DNA of 64,000 bases from Chondrilla cf. caribensis (lineage: Eukaryota > Porifera > Demospongiae > Chondrillida > Chondrillidae), in assembly GCA_964020155.1 (NCBI GenBank), contig OZ026553.1, positions 2,253,479 through 2,317,478 on the forward strand, read 5' to 3'. Positions 52,001-61,149 of this stretch are shown here, in pieces. Below the pieces are notes generated by a model. It did no database searches and was not told where the DNA came from. It saw nothing but the letters and a program-made list of their open reading frames with translations. Made by a program: the position numbers and the translations under genes. Within the stretch, counting starts at the first letter, position 1, and each line of letters begins with the position of its first letter.

Positions 52001-55000
52001 GCATGGTTTAAAGCTTTATTCATTTCAGTTCACTGTCAATTTTCCAGCAACCTTAGAAGAGCAACACTGTGTCCGTGTTTTGGGCCATCCAAGAATACCC
52101 CACACTGGAGATTCACGACAGAACCAACATATTATTTGTATGGAACGATTTCCACTCTCTTCTCCAGGTAAAATGGTGGGCCATTCACCATATGTAGCTG
52201 TTACGTGTGTCATCATCATATAAGCATGTATGTGTGTACTGCAGTTGTAGGGAACGATCATATTTGACAAACACTAGTAATAAAGCTCGTACATGTGGGT
52301 AACAGTGATATTTGACGGCCAGTGGTAAGAAAGCTCATATGTACTGCAGATGTATACACGTAATATGTGTGATCTCTGACAAGATGTTAGATACGGTCAA
52401 CCCTAATGTGTGTGATCATTGTGGCCTTCAGTCCAAGTTGACCTTTTGAGTGTGGCGTGTTTTGACGAGGACTGTCTGTTAAGTGAGACTTTTAGAGGAA
52501 TCATTTCCAAATAATTAGGGCTGAGTTCAGATCACTTCCTATTGGTAAACAATAGCTGTGAATTACTGTAACACTTGTAAACAGTTATAAACAGCTCCTT
52601 CTGTAGTGGGTAAATAGAATACATACTCCACACAAATACACATAACCCTCCAATTCACCTTATGCATTCGATTGTTTGTGTAAAGTTCGTGTGAAATTAC
52701 ATGTGTGATAGTATATCGTTTTCCTTCATCCTATTGGAAGCCATTGTATCTAGAACAGAATGTACGTATGTGTACAGTGAGAATGTGCGTACCTGTCTTC
52801 ATCCTCCAGGTTACAGCTGATGCATATGACGAGTGTGACAAGAATCCTGTTCATACCCTGGTGGAATGGTACCGTCCAAGTGTGGACAACAGCGTGATAG
52901 TCCCCCACCTGTCTCGGACAAACAGTCTTCTTGGACACCGACACACCTGTTCTGAACCTCATTTTGATTGAGGGTTGTCTGATCTTTGAAGACAGCCAAG
53001 ACCTCCACCTGCAGGCCAAGTACATATTTGTAAATACTGGAAAACTCCAGGTATGCACTTGTGTTGTAGTTACTGCAGTCTGCATGTGTATGTCTGTCCA
53101 TTCCATGTGTTTGTATATGCACACAAGCATTCAGATAGACTCAATGTCTGTGTTGATCTCCAGTGCACTTGGGTCGAAGTCCAAATCTACCTTTTGTAAA
53201 CACCGTAAACTATTATTGTAGGAAACGTGTGCAGTTGCAGGTGTGTGTACTATTGAACCATTCACGGGTGAAATTATTATTTGCAAGTAATATCTGTAAA
53301 CATTTTCCAATTCAAAATTTTCATTGATAAATTTTAGGTTGATATTGCATTCCAAAAATTTCTTACAGTTAAGTATTATTTTCTTCCCGGTACCCCCTTT
53401 TTTCACTTGATGGCTGCAGGTCGGCACAGAGGAGAACCCCTTTATGCATCGTGCTGTGATCACACTTCATGGGACAGTGAAGGACCCCGAAATACCGGTC
53501 TACGGGGCTAAAGTGATTGGAGTGCGTCAGGGGGACCTTGACCTGCACGGGAGACCTCGTAATGTCACCTGGACCAGACTGCAAGCTACAGCTGTGGCTA
53601 ATGTCACCTGGACCAGGCTGCAAGCTACAGCTGTGGCTAATGACACCTGGACCAGGCTGCAAGCTACAGCTGTGGCTAATGACACCTGGACCAGGCTGCA
53701 AGCTACAGCTGTGGCTAATGACACCTGGACCAGGCTGCAAGCTACAGCTGTGGCTAATGACACCTGGACCAGGCTGCAAGCTACAGCTGTGGCTAATGAC
53801 ACCTGGACCAGGCTGCAAGCTACAGCTGTGGCTAATGACACCTGGACCGGGCTGCAAGCTACAGCTGTGGCTAATGACACCTGGACCAGGCTGCAAGCTA
53901 CAGCTGTGGCTAATGTCACCTGGACCAGACTGCAAGCTACAGCTGTGGCTAATGACACCTTCCTGTTGTTGGAGGTTTGTTTGCATTGTAATGAGTCGAT
54001 TATCAGTTGATCTTCATTTCATATCAGCTTATTGTTAATTGTGTAAGCACATTAATTAATACACAGGAAGTAATTTTGTGAGTAGAACAGGAAGCCACCC
54101 CCATCTGATTACCCAGAACCTTCACTCTATGGGTTCCATTATGTACTTGATAGTGCCTGAAATGTGAAAAGAACCGTACATACTTCACATCACATCTATT
54201 GGATGACTACTCAGTCCAATAAATTGGAGATGATTAATCGAATTATCAATTGGCTGTTGGCATTGATGATTGATATGAAATTTACAGCTGATTTCCAGCA
54301 GTAATGGTTACACAGCATAGTGGTAGGTTTGTGTTCCTCGGTTATCTTTTTAACTGTTCAAGCATGTAGATATGGTATGTCTTGGTACTAAAGTACTTAC
54401 CATCTTGGACACTTACTGTATGTGTTCAGGACATGTATGTGTGTACATGTGTTCCTATGTACAGTACATGTGTACATGTGTTCCTATGTACAGTACATGT
54501 GTACACATGTTACTTCTGTCACAGGAACCGGTAGATTGGGTCAAAGGTGATAACATTGTCATTGTCCCCACAAGTAAAGACGGCAATGAAACGGAAGTAT
54601 GTGATTTGTGCACTTGTTGATTGGCAATGTGGTGCAATGTACCATTTGTACTGTATCTCCCATTTGATATTGTCTTTGGAGTGTACATTTTGAGTCTTGT
54701 CAACTTGTTCTGTCAAATTATTCACATGTGTAGGTTGGTGTTGTCCAGTCTGTTGAACAAAATGGCTACAGGATCAATTTAGTGAACGCACTCAAGTACA
54801 CTCACTTTGGTATCACAGAAACCTTCGATGATGGACAGATTATTGAGATAAGGTAAAACGTACCCTTTATGTATGTTAGGTGTTAAATTGTACCCTTCAC
54901 ATGGTACCCCTCAACCTACAAACACTGTGCACTGAAACCCTCAACGGACATCATACGTAATCCTCTGTCAAGCATGGATGCAGGTGTATTACTTGTTCAG

Positions 55001-56383
55001 ACCACACGATGTGCTGAATTCCCTCCTCCTCGTCTCTGTGTGTAGAGCTGAAGTTGGCCTCCTCAGTCACAATGTTGTGATCCAAGGTAGTGTGTTGGAG
55101 GACTCCAGGGGACACTTTGAACAGGGGGCCGACATGTTCGGTACTCAGGTGCTTATCCACCGAGCGGGTCCTCACCCCACCCCAATAAGGTTCGTGTCCT
55201 GCAACACTTTGTCACCTTACGTGGTGGAAGGACGTTCCTATACATCCAGTACTGAATAAAGTTGTAAACTGTCACTTGTGATGCTCACACATGAATTGTT
55301 GCTCGCACATGGGCTGATAAATAATTGATTGATTAATCATGTAGTTGTTCAGGTAGAATCTGATTATCTCCAGTAGAGCAAGCAACTGATTACTTGTGGT
55401 GGGCAGTTAATGGAGTATGAGAAAAGGTCCCTCCCCTTATCACCCACAGTCATGAGAAGTGGTTCATTTAGTATAACAGGATACCACCCAACCTTATTAC
55501 CATAGCCTTCACTTAATGGGTTTTATCAGTACTTTAAGAGTACCTGTAATGTACAATGGAGACTCTTATGACTCCACTTAAAGTCTATTACACGACTTCT
55601 CAACAAATAAAATAGAAGTGGCTTCTAGTTATCCACACTTGATCACTTTTGTTCATTAATTAATTTATTAATATATCAGTTCATTTGTACTGATGAATCG
55701 ATTTGAAAATTGCAGCCAATTCCTAGCACTAGTGTGTGTGTACTTGATTCACCATGTGAATGTCCTTTGACGCACTTCACCATTACTCAGAATTGCACAC
55801 ACAGAGGTGCACCACATAGTTCAGGCCTTCAGGCTGGGCCGATACGCCCTCCACTTCCACTTGAATGGCAGCATGAACGGGTCCTACATCAGGAACTGCG
55901 CCATACACCACTCCTTCAACAGAGCCATCACGGCCCACGGTGTGCACAACATGCTCATCGAAGGGAACGTCGCATATGATATAATGGGCCACACGTACTT
56001 TGTTGTAAGTTGTGTTTGCTGCCATCACGTGTGTACTGTAGTCATGTACTCCTGCCTCTGTTCCTTAGGAAGACGGAATTGAGACTGATAACACTTACAT
56101 TCACAATTTGGGTGTTCTGATCAGGGGATCGTCCTCGCTCCTGAACACCGACCAGATACCTGCCACCTTCTGGATCACCAACCCTCAAAATGTCTTCAGG
56201 GACAATGCCGCAGCAGCGTCACGGGCATATGGGTTTTGGTACGATCTCAATAACTTCCCTTCTGGTCCCTCATTTACTACTAGCGTTTGTCCGAGCAAAA
56301 TGCCTTTTGGAGTGTTTGAGAACAACGTAGCACACACCTGTTCCGAGTTTGGTCTGAGAATATGGGAGACATATGTACCTTAT
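44118..56383 (+). CDS. Gene B: fibrocystin-L (PKHD1L1)-like ectodomain gene, frame-damaged
   Basis: Family members are very large cell-surface proteins with TIG, G8 and parallel beta-helix domains. Exons read: 44118-44357, 44478-44566, 45095-45326, 46315-46484, 46847-46898, 47005-47178, 47974-48145, 49799-49958, 51344-51550, 52810-53050, 53420-53974, 54525-54596, 54734-54852, 55046-55189, 55791-56004, 56069-56383. From 53420 on all phases fit. Three conflicts precede that: exon 44478 has no frame joining both neighbours, the junction 46898/47005 is out of phase by one, and exon 52810-53050 changes frame in a CCCCC run. No signal peptide was found; an acceptor at 44100 would place the real start upstream. 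Either the gene is decaying or the assembly has small indels. Domain details are in separate entries. Confidence 0.7.
44723..44950. repeat. Intronic repeat pair, copy 1
   Basis: About 230 bp shared with 49333-49565 (CAATTAATCCTAACAATGAA, ACCTGTCTGGTGACCTGTGC, CAACCAGGAT). Both are in gene B introns. Confidence 0.85.
45095..48145 (+). CDS. Gene B: conserved fibrocystin-L ectodomain segment
   Basis: Exons 45095-45326, 46315-46484, 46847-46898, 47005-47178 and 47974-48145. EEYPYLCMAYKIPPG and HYNCYDFEDHVRD are strongly reminiscent of the segment in fibrocystin/PKHD1L1 that contains a YPxxCxAYxIP core and a WHYxCxD motif. ACFDFESG and YEQYCG precede it in the same order. The function of this segment is not known to me. 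The 46898/47005 junction would need one extra G to be in phase. Confidence 0.65.
45401..46000 (-). mobile_element. TA-flanked MITE, CGGTACTTTTCATAAA family, copy 5, with Tc1-like transposase remnant
   Basis: Ends CGGTACTTATCATAAAACGC and, in reverse, CGGTACTTTTCATAAAAAAC, both continuing GAACGA; TA flanks 45399-45400 and 46001-46002. The minus strand at about 45600-45850 reads GKTYRQIIAILKDGRYSVTK and GISGFLKRHEELREHAQ, the same protein type as in copy 2 (17318), less mutated. Located in a gene B intron. Confidence 0.82.
46021..46080. repeat. (TG)n microsatellite
   Basis: Short interrupted TG run just after the MITE. Confidence 0.9.
47755..47880. repeat. Tandem repeat, about 58-bp unit with (GTT)n
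   Basis: AGGGACACCTCATA(C/A)TGTT(GTT)n, then TTTTAGTGCACAGTGGACAT, in about two and a half copies inside a gene B intron. Confidence 0.85.
48285..48385. repeat. Short tandem ATGAATGTCAC-type repeat
   Basis: GAATGTCACATGAATGTCAA, ATGAGTGTCACATGAAGGTC and similar 10-11-bp units in an intron. Confidence 0.65.
49333..49565. repeat. Intronic repeat pair, copy 2
   Basis: Second copy of the 44723-44950 repeat, with an internal duplication of CTGACCTGTGCTACATGG. Confidence 0.85.
49799..49958 (+). CDS. Gene B: ectodomain exon before the cupredoxin-like part
   Basis: Reads IELYQTHLNADIWNVTLVME then CDYDIPLMAFLG, phase 0 to 1. The DIWNVTL...CxYDxPL pattern recalls repeated ectodomain strands of the family. 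The following exon (phase 1) was not secured; a candidate at 50250 (GRGWRECNQSGRDMC) is weak. Confidence 0.55.
50725..51297. repeat. 20-bp AT-rich minisatellite, about 28-30 copies
   Basis: Unit AGTAGGTTATATATTGTACC, with variants ATGTTG and AGTAAG or AGTAGGGTAT, ending 46 bp before the acceptor of the cupredoxin-like exon. Confidence 0.95.
51344..51550 (+). CDS. Gene B: cupredoxin-like exon (first half)
   Basis: IVWGIPSEGQAYEDVTVSKE, then LFFKWTTGYHNLVEI, then VCEFANPG: typical strands of a cupredoxin-like domain, with the HN of a copper-site-like motif. The second half with the expected Cys and His was not found in 51551-52809; a phase-incompatible open stretch at 52029-52167 (FTVNFPATLEEQHC) may or may not belong. 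The domain may be incomplete. Confidence 0.6.
52810..53974 (+). CDS. Gene B: G8 domain with in-frame tandem expansion
   Basis: Exon 52810-53050 has VEWYRPSVDNSVIVP, then in another frame TVFLDTDTPVLNLILIEGCL and LIFEDSQDLHLQAKYI, the strands of a G8 domain. Exon 53420-53974 continues VGTEENPFMHRAVITLHG, KVIGVRQGDLDLHG and then ten copies of a 13-residue unit ending in DTFLLLE. The downstream exon 54525-54596 gives VDWVKGDNIVIVPTS, the usual strand after this point. Exon 52810-53050 is 241 bp, one base more than its phase 0 to 0 borders allow. Confidence 0.75.
53561..53950 (+). repeat. Coding 39-bp minisatellite, 10 copies (NDTWTRLQATAVA)
   Basis: Ten head-to-tail copies of AATGACACCTGGACCAGGCT plus GCAAGCTACAGCTGTGGCT, all in frame within the G8 exon. 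Copies 1, 2 and 10 have GTC instead of GAC, and copy 8 has GGG instead of AGG (Arg to Gly). In relatives this strand pair occurs once. Confidence 0.93.
54525..56383 (+). CDS. Gene B: G8 end and parallel beta-helix region
   Basis: Exons 54525-54596, 54734-54852, 55046-55189, 55791-56004 and 56069-56383, all in phase. Family hallmarks in order: YTHFG, RAEVGLLSHNVVIQG, FGTQVLIH, IVQAFRLGRYALHFHLNG, YIRNCAIHHSFNRAITAHGV, NVAYDIMGHTYF, EDGIETDNTYIHNLG, and FWITNPQNVFRDNAAAAS. This corresponds to the first beta-helix block of fibrocystin-L (also shared with CEMIP-type proteins). It ends at IWETYVPY with a good donor, after which the expected continuation is missing. Confidence 0.82.
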
Positions 56384-57011
56384 GTGAGTAGCATGTTATG
56401 AAGAGTATAATAATATGATGTCCATTGTATTAAGTGTCTAGTGCCTAGTACATGTACCTTCCAAGTTTGGGTAAGTTTCCAAGGCTGTAACCTTACAAAG
56501 TATGTATGTATGTACTGAATGCCTACTGTGTACTGGGTGCCTGGTGTGTTGTAAATATAGTGTATATAATGTAATATGTATCCCGATTGGTGATATTGTC
56601 ACTTCAGATCAAAGAGACCGACTGGAGTACATTTGCGATGTACTGTACTGGGGTACAACACTGACCTTATTAGTGATGTGGATGTGATGGTGGCGGCACC
56701 CTCGGTTAATTAACTGATATCCGCTCAGTACATTTCCCATGTACCAACCAAAAGTGGGGTACAACTATTACATATAATATTATTATAGTACATTGTAAAT
56801 ATAAAACTACATATATAATTGGAAACAGTGTCTATAAGTATGTTTGTGAAGTTGTATTCAAGACTGCATGGAAGGCAGAAGGTTGTCAGCAAAATGATAA
56901 TAGTAGCTACAGTCATTATATTGCACATTTGCTTGACAATGTGTAAAAGTTCCATTGTTCTGACACATGCACGTCGTGGTGTATATGGACAACAGTACTA
57001 ACATCACCCAG

Positions 57012-57651
57012 GTGACCTACCTGGTGTCTGGAATCACCAGACTGAAGATTTGACAGACTACACATTCACCTACAATTATCGACCTTGTCCAAGGAGTGGC
57101 TGTCCTACAGTGCGTGTTGACCGTGGTCCTCTGGAACAGGAGTAAGTTTGCTGGATTTGTTGAGTGATCGGAATTTGTGGTAGAATTTGTGATACTAAAG
57201 AGCCACACACATATTTAAGATTATTTACTTGGAAAAAGACTATATACTTGCAATATAATTCTATTCCTCTTACACACTTAACTTTTATTGTTTTTGTGTT
57301 CAAGTCATCATACGTAGATACTACATTAGACATACCTGTACATGCACATTTGTTTACTCTCATGTTGTCTTTGTTGTGTGTGCAGTGTACAATTACCGTA
57401 CTGTATTGAGACTTAGCATAATGTGTAGTTGAAGGTCTTTTGTCCCCATTCTGATACTGGCAGGTATTGCCTTTGGAGTAATGAGTCATCTTGGCCATCT
57501 GGTAAAGTCCCGGCAGAAGGAGAGGATGTCACCATCATGTCTTCTTGGAGGATGCTACTAGACATCTCCCCTCCCCCTCTGGGTCAGGTGTACGTATTTG
57601 GAGAATTGATGTTCCAGGATGAACAAGATCTCAATTTGACCACTAATCTGG
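57012..57651 (+). CDS. Second G8-domain fragment (gene B continuation or separate remnant)
   Basis: Exons 57012-57141 or so (DLPGVWNHQTEDLTDYTFTY, CPRSGCPTVRVDRGPLEQ) and about 57464-57651 (YCLWSNESSWPSGKVPAEGE, DVTIMSSWRMLLDISPPPL, GELMFQDEQDLNLT). WSNxSSWPSG and LLDISPPPL are characteristic of the second G8 domain of the family. Exon 57012 begins out of phase with the exon ending at 56383, and the several hundred residues that normally separate the two G8 domains are absent from the 630 bp between. No exon carrying the rest of this G8 was found downstream. Confidence 0.6.
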
Positions 57652-58736
57652 TAGGTCAATGACTACTATACATACAGTGGTACCTTGCACAAACACCCCT
57701 GGAGTGAGGGTCCACCTGCTTTTTAAGACCACATTATTAAGAAAGGATGTTTCATGACATGACTGCACTAGATTAAGAGCCCCCTGCCTAAATAGACAAG
57801 CGACCGCATAAATTGGGATGTTCCTACTAATTGTACCAGTCATCAATGACTGACCACCTTTAGACTATAGGTAGATCATTGTTGTTTGTTCCCAGTAGGT
57901 GAAATCCAAACTAAAAGCTATTGAGAATGAGGTGTAATTATGCACGTTTTCTCAGAATCTATGCCAACCAGACCACATGAGATCATTATGATGCTATGTT
58001 TATGATAAGAACAATTCCTATGGTGAGATACAACCTGTCTCATATCACTCCCTTTATCAGAAACCTGGGTGGTCATTCTTGATAGGTACCAATGTGTATA
58101 TCAAGTCTATATTTACTGTACACACGATCCCCAGAGTAGATATTGATTAGTCAATTGTCACATTTCAGGATTTCAAGGATACATAGGATAGGTATCCCTG
58201 TCAGATTCTTTGATGTTTGATTGTCAAAGTTAAGTTTTGATGTTGCTCTGAGCAAATTGATGAATTGGGATGACTTCATAGGCAAGCAGCTATACATAAT
58301 ATATTATGAAGTCTTTCATTGAAAACTCTAATTCATAGTCATATCACTTGATGTAGCCAATATTCCTGTACATGGTAATAGTTAATTCTCTGGGAAAGTA
58401 TTTAAAAACTTCGTCCCGCCAGGATTATCAGTACATGCATATACGTTATACAACGTTCATAGCATATCCATTCTGATACCAGCAGTACAGCCTGATGCAT
58501 TCTATGTATTTGTACTGCTATATCCTGCTGACATTGGGATGGTTGTGTTGTGACGTACTCATTGCAATGGTGTACGTACTGGTGTGTCATTATGTGGCCT
58601 CACCTGGAATCCCACAAATGATTTCTGATACACAAAACCGGAAACATTATCAATGTATGCTAGCACACTCTATAATAGTAGTTTAGTGTGTACATGCACA
58701 AGTATTCACCTGGTGCTTTAATTCTTTTGTCTGTAG

Positions 58737-58910
58737 GTCGTTATTTGGAGGGCAGGCAGTGGAGATAACTGGAGATGGATTTGGGACTAATTCTTCTGCA
58801 GTGCAAGCCTCTTTTGGTGGGACCACTTGTGATGTGTTCAATGTGACCATGACATTGGTAAAGTGTACCACGAGATCTTCATCTTCTGTACATATTGTCA
58901 CCAACAATGC
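58737..58910 (+). CDS. TIG/IPT-domain exon (orphan)
   Basis: SLFGGQAVEITGDGFGTNSS, VQASFGGTTCDVFNVT and TLVKCTTRSS form a complete TIG-like unit with two Cys, in a phase 2 to 2 exon with good borders. In fibrocystin-L, TIG domains come before G8 domains, so its place after a G8 fragment is out of order. It may belong to another gene copy. Confidence 0.6.
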
Positions 58911-59152
58911 GTAAGTTGTGTTCTTGTTGCTATCTACAATTGCAGCACACATAGGTATGTACAGGATGTCCACACAGATGCATATTATATGCACACACGC
59001 ACACATGCTGAGAGTACGGGTCTGTTAGACTATGGTAAATCCAAAGGATTTTCATAAATATTTGACTACACATACGTATATACGTATATATGTATCTATG
59101 TTGGTTGTACAGTCATGTGGTCATGGACGGGAGTACCGTTCGCTCAGTGGTT

Positions 59153-59158
59153 CACACA

Positions 59159-59190
<32 letters not shown>

Positions 59191-59198
59191 CACACACA
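59153..59198. repeat. (CGCA)n/(CA)n microsatellite
   Basis: CACGCACGCACGCACG followed by a CA run. Confidence 0.9.
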
Positions 59199-59789
59199 GT
59201 GTATCTTGATTGTACTGTAATGAAGTCTCCTGAGAGTCTTGAGACCACAGGTAGGTCATTATGATAGGATGTTTACAATAACAGGTCTCACAGTTAGTAA
59301 ACACATGCACGTACACCAAAGGAAGTTAGTATAATCTTTGGGAATTTATCTGTGTATGTACCCCGATGCATGGGCATTTCAATCAACTACAAAAGCGCCG
59401 ACAGGAGTACATTCACGATGTACTGTGGTACATTTGTGATGTATCCGAGTTTTTGTAAGTGGTATTATTTAATCTAACAAGCTTCGGATAGTTACTGAGT
59501 GAACGACGAAACTTGCCAAACCCACAAACCTTGGAATATTTACCAAACGATTGAGGAAACTTGCCGGAATCAAGAGCCTTAGAATATCTACAGAACGAAC
59601 GAACAGAATAGGAAACTTGCCAAAACAACGAAACTTGCTGAAACGAGCTTGTGAGTATAACATTTACCGAACGAACAACGATTGCTGCAGTGCTATTAGG
59701 CCTTCTTGCTGTTCTTGGTTGAAAACCTCAATCGATAGGCCTACCATGCCAGCCCATGTAAATGAATGTGCCTATGGGGTACATACTAG

Positions 59790-59933
59790 TTATACCCTGC
59801 TTTTGGTGTGTACTGTGCGGTTGCAATAAGTGTTAGGAATAGATTAGCTTCGGGCTGCGCCCTCGGCCAATCTATTCCTAACACTTAGTACATCCACACA
59901 GTACACACCAAAAGCGGGGTATAACTACTACAT
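59790..59933. repeat. Hairpin MITE-like inverted repeat
   Basis: TTATACCCTGCTTTTGGTGT pairs with ACACCAAAAGCGGGGTATAA, and an inner pair AGTGTTAGGAATAGATTAG / CCAATCTATTCCTAACACT encloses CTTCGGGCTGCGCCCTCGG. A degenerate relative is at about 56640-56775 (CCAAAAGTGGGGTACAACTA). Confidence 0.85.
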
Positions 59934-60635
59934 GTACGTACATATGCATCCTTCGAAATCTAAACGTAATTATGTGGAATCAGAATGAGTATGTGGAGCA
60001 GCAATTTGATCAGTTCCCATGTATCCAACTCAAGTGGAACTGCATTTTGCTCAGGAAATGTCAATTTCTACTCCCAACACAATGTATGTTTGCAGTGACA
60101 GCCTTTTTTGTAAAAGTGGGAATGAAGCTTTGTGACAATTTCTGACCGAACTGATCTCTATCTTAACGTGAACTCTTAATGTTGTATTACACATGCTGCT
60201 AACATGTGAGTGGAGGGGGGGGGGGGGTTGATTGTCGAAAATGCCCCAGAATTTGTCTTAGAGTATGTATCTCAAGTTTCCTCCTGACCCACCCTAGTTA
60301 CAGTACACTCTACTGTGCATGGCCAAACTGGTTTTTGCCCTCATGCCATAGCCCTGGTGTACGTGTATCAGAGAGGAGCTTTAAATTATATTGTGGAATA
60401 TATTGACTGGGTACACAAATGATGTCAAAGAAGCCAGGTTATGAATGGTATACAGTATGTGTATATTATATTATACGTAAGTGTTAATTGTTAGGCAAGG
60501 TGGAGTTTATGTTCAATTATATGTCTGGTTACAGTGGAAGTTTGATTCATTGAAGTTACCCTTACTAGGCTTTTAAAGGTTTATAATTACCTGAAGTGTG
60601 TGCTATTTTACCATTTGAATGTGGCAAATCACTAC

Positions 60636-60751
60636 AGAGTGATAAGGAATACACCCATGACCCGAGGTATGATCCACATTTCTACTATGATGTGGAGGAC
60701 GCCAGGCAGAAGTACCGACTGGAGCAGCCCAAGCCAGGCAACAGTTACTGA
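60636..60751 (+). CDS. Terminal exon of unknown protein
   Basis: After an acceptor CACTACAG the frame reads EYTHDPRYDPHFYYDVEDAR, then QKYRLEQPKPGNSY and TGA at 60749-60751. AATAAA follows at about 60866, a normal distance for polyadenylation, so this is likely a real 3' end. A second frame (VIRNTPMTRGMIHI...) is also open to 60782 and would fit the phase of the TIG exon, so the choice is not certain. It could be the C-terminus of gene B or of another gene. Confidence 0.5.
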
Positions 60752-60863
60752 GCAAAGCTTTGTACCACCATTCTTTTGTTAATTTGAAATTTATTTTATA
60801 CTATTTGATATGTCTAGTCATCTTTTGTAAGATACCCAGTAGTCACTCTGCAGCTGTATATTG

Positions 60864-60871
60864 TAAATAAA
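60864..60871 (+). terminator. Polyadenylation signal AATAAA
   Basis: TTGTAAATAAACTTG lies about 115 bp after the stop codon of the terminal exon. Confidence 0.55.
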
Positions 60872-61149
60872 CTTGAATTTATAATAATGTAGCTGAGGGT
60901 GAGCTTATATGAACGTAATCCCAGCTGTAAGTCAAGGGTGTTAAATGTAGATGCTGACAGAGTATAATATGAACATATTAGTACATGTAGTACATGATAG
61001 TATTAGACGTAGTGCATAATATGTTAGAAGTTTACACAGTCACCAGATCAACTATAATTCAAGCATGTCAAGTATGCTATATCTTGCTGTATATTGATGA
61101 TTTCTGTAGTATTTTTAATATAGTATATAGTATTTTGATATTTTATCAG

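Noticed and set aside
52029..52167. Extra gene B exon (FTVNFPATLEEQHC...)
   Set aside because: Borders are canonical, but its phase breaks the otherwise clean join from 51550 to 52810 and no domain strand was recognised.
53369..53986. Minus-strand and alternative plus-strand frames over the 39-bp repeat
   Set aside because: The G8 reading on the plus strand continues into the repeat in frame and fits the exon borders; the others are shadows of the same repeat.
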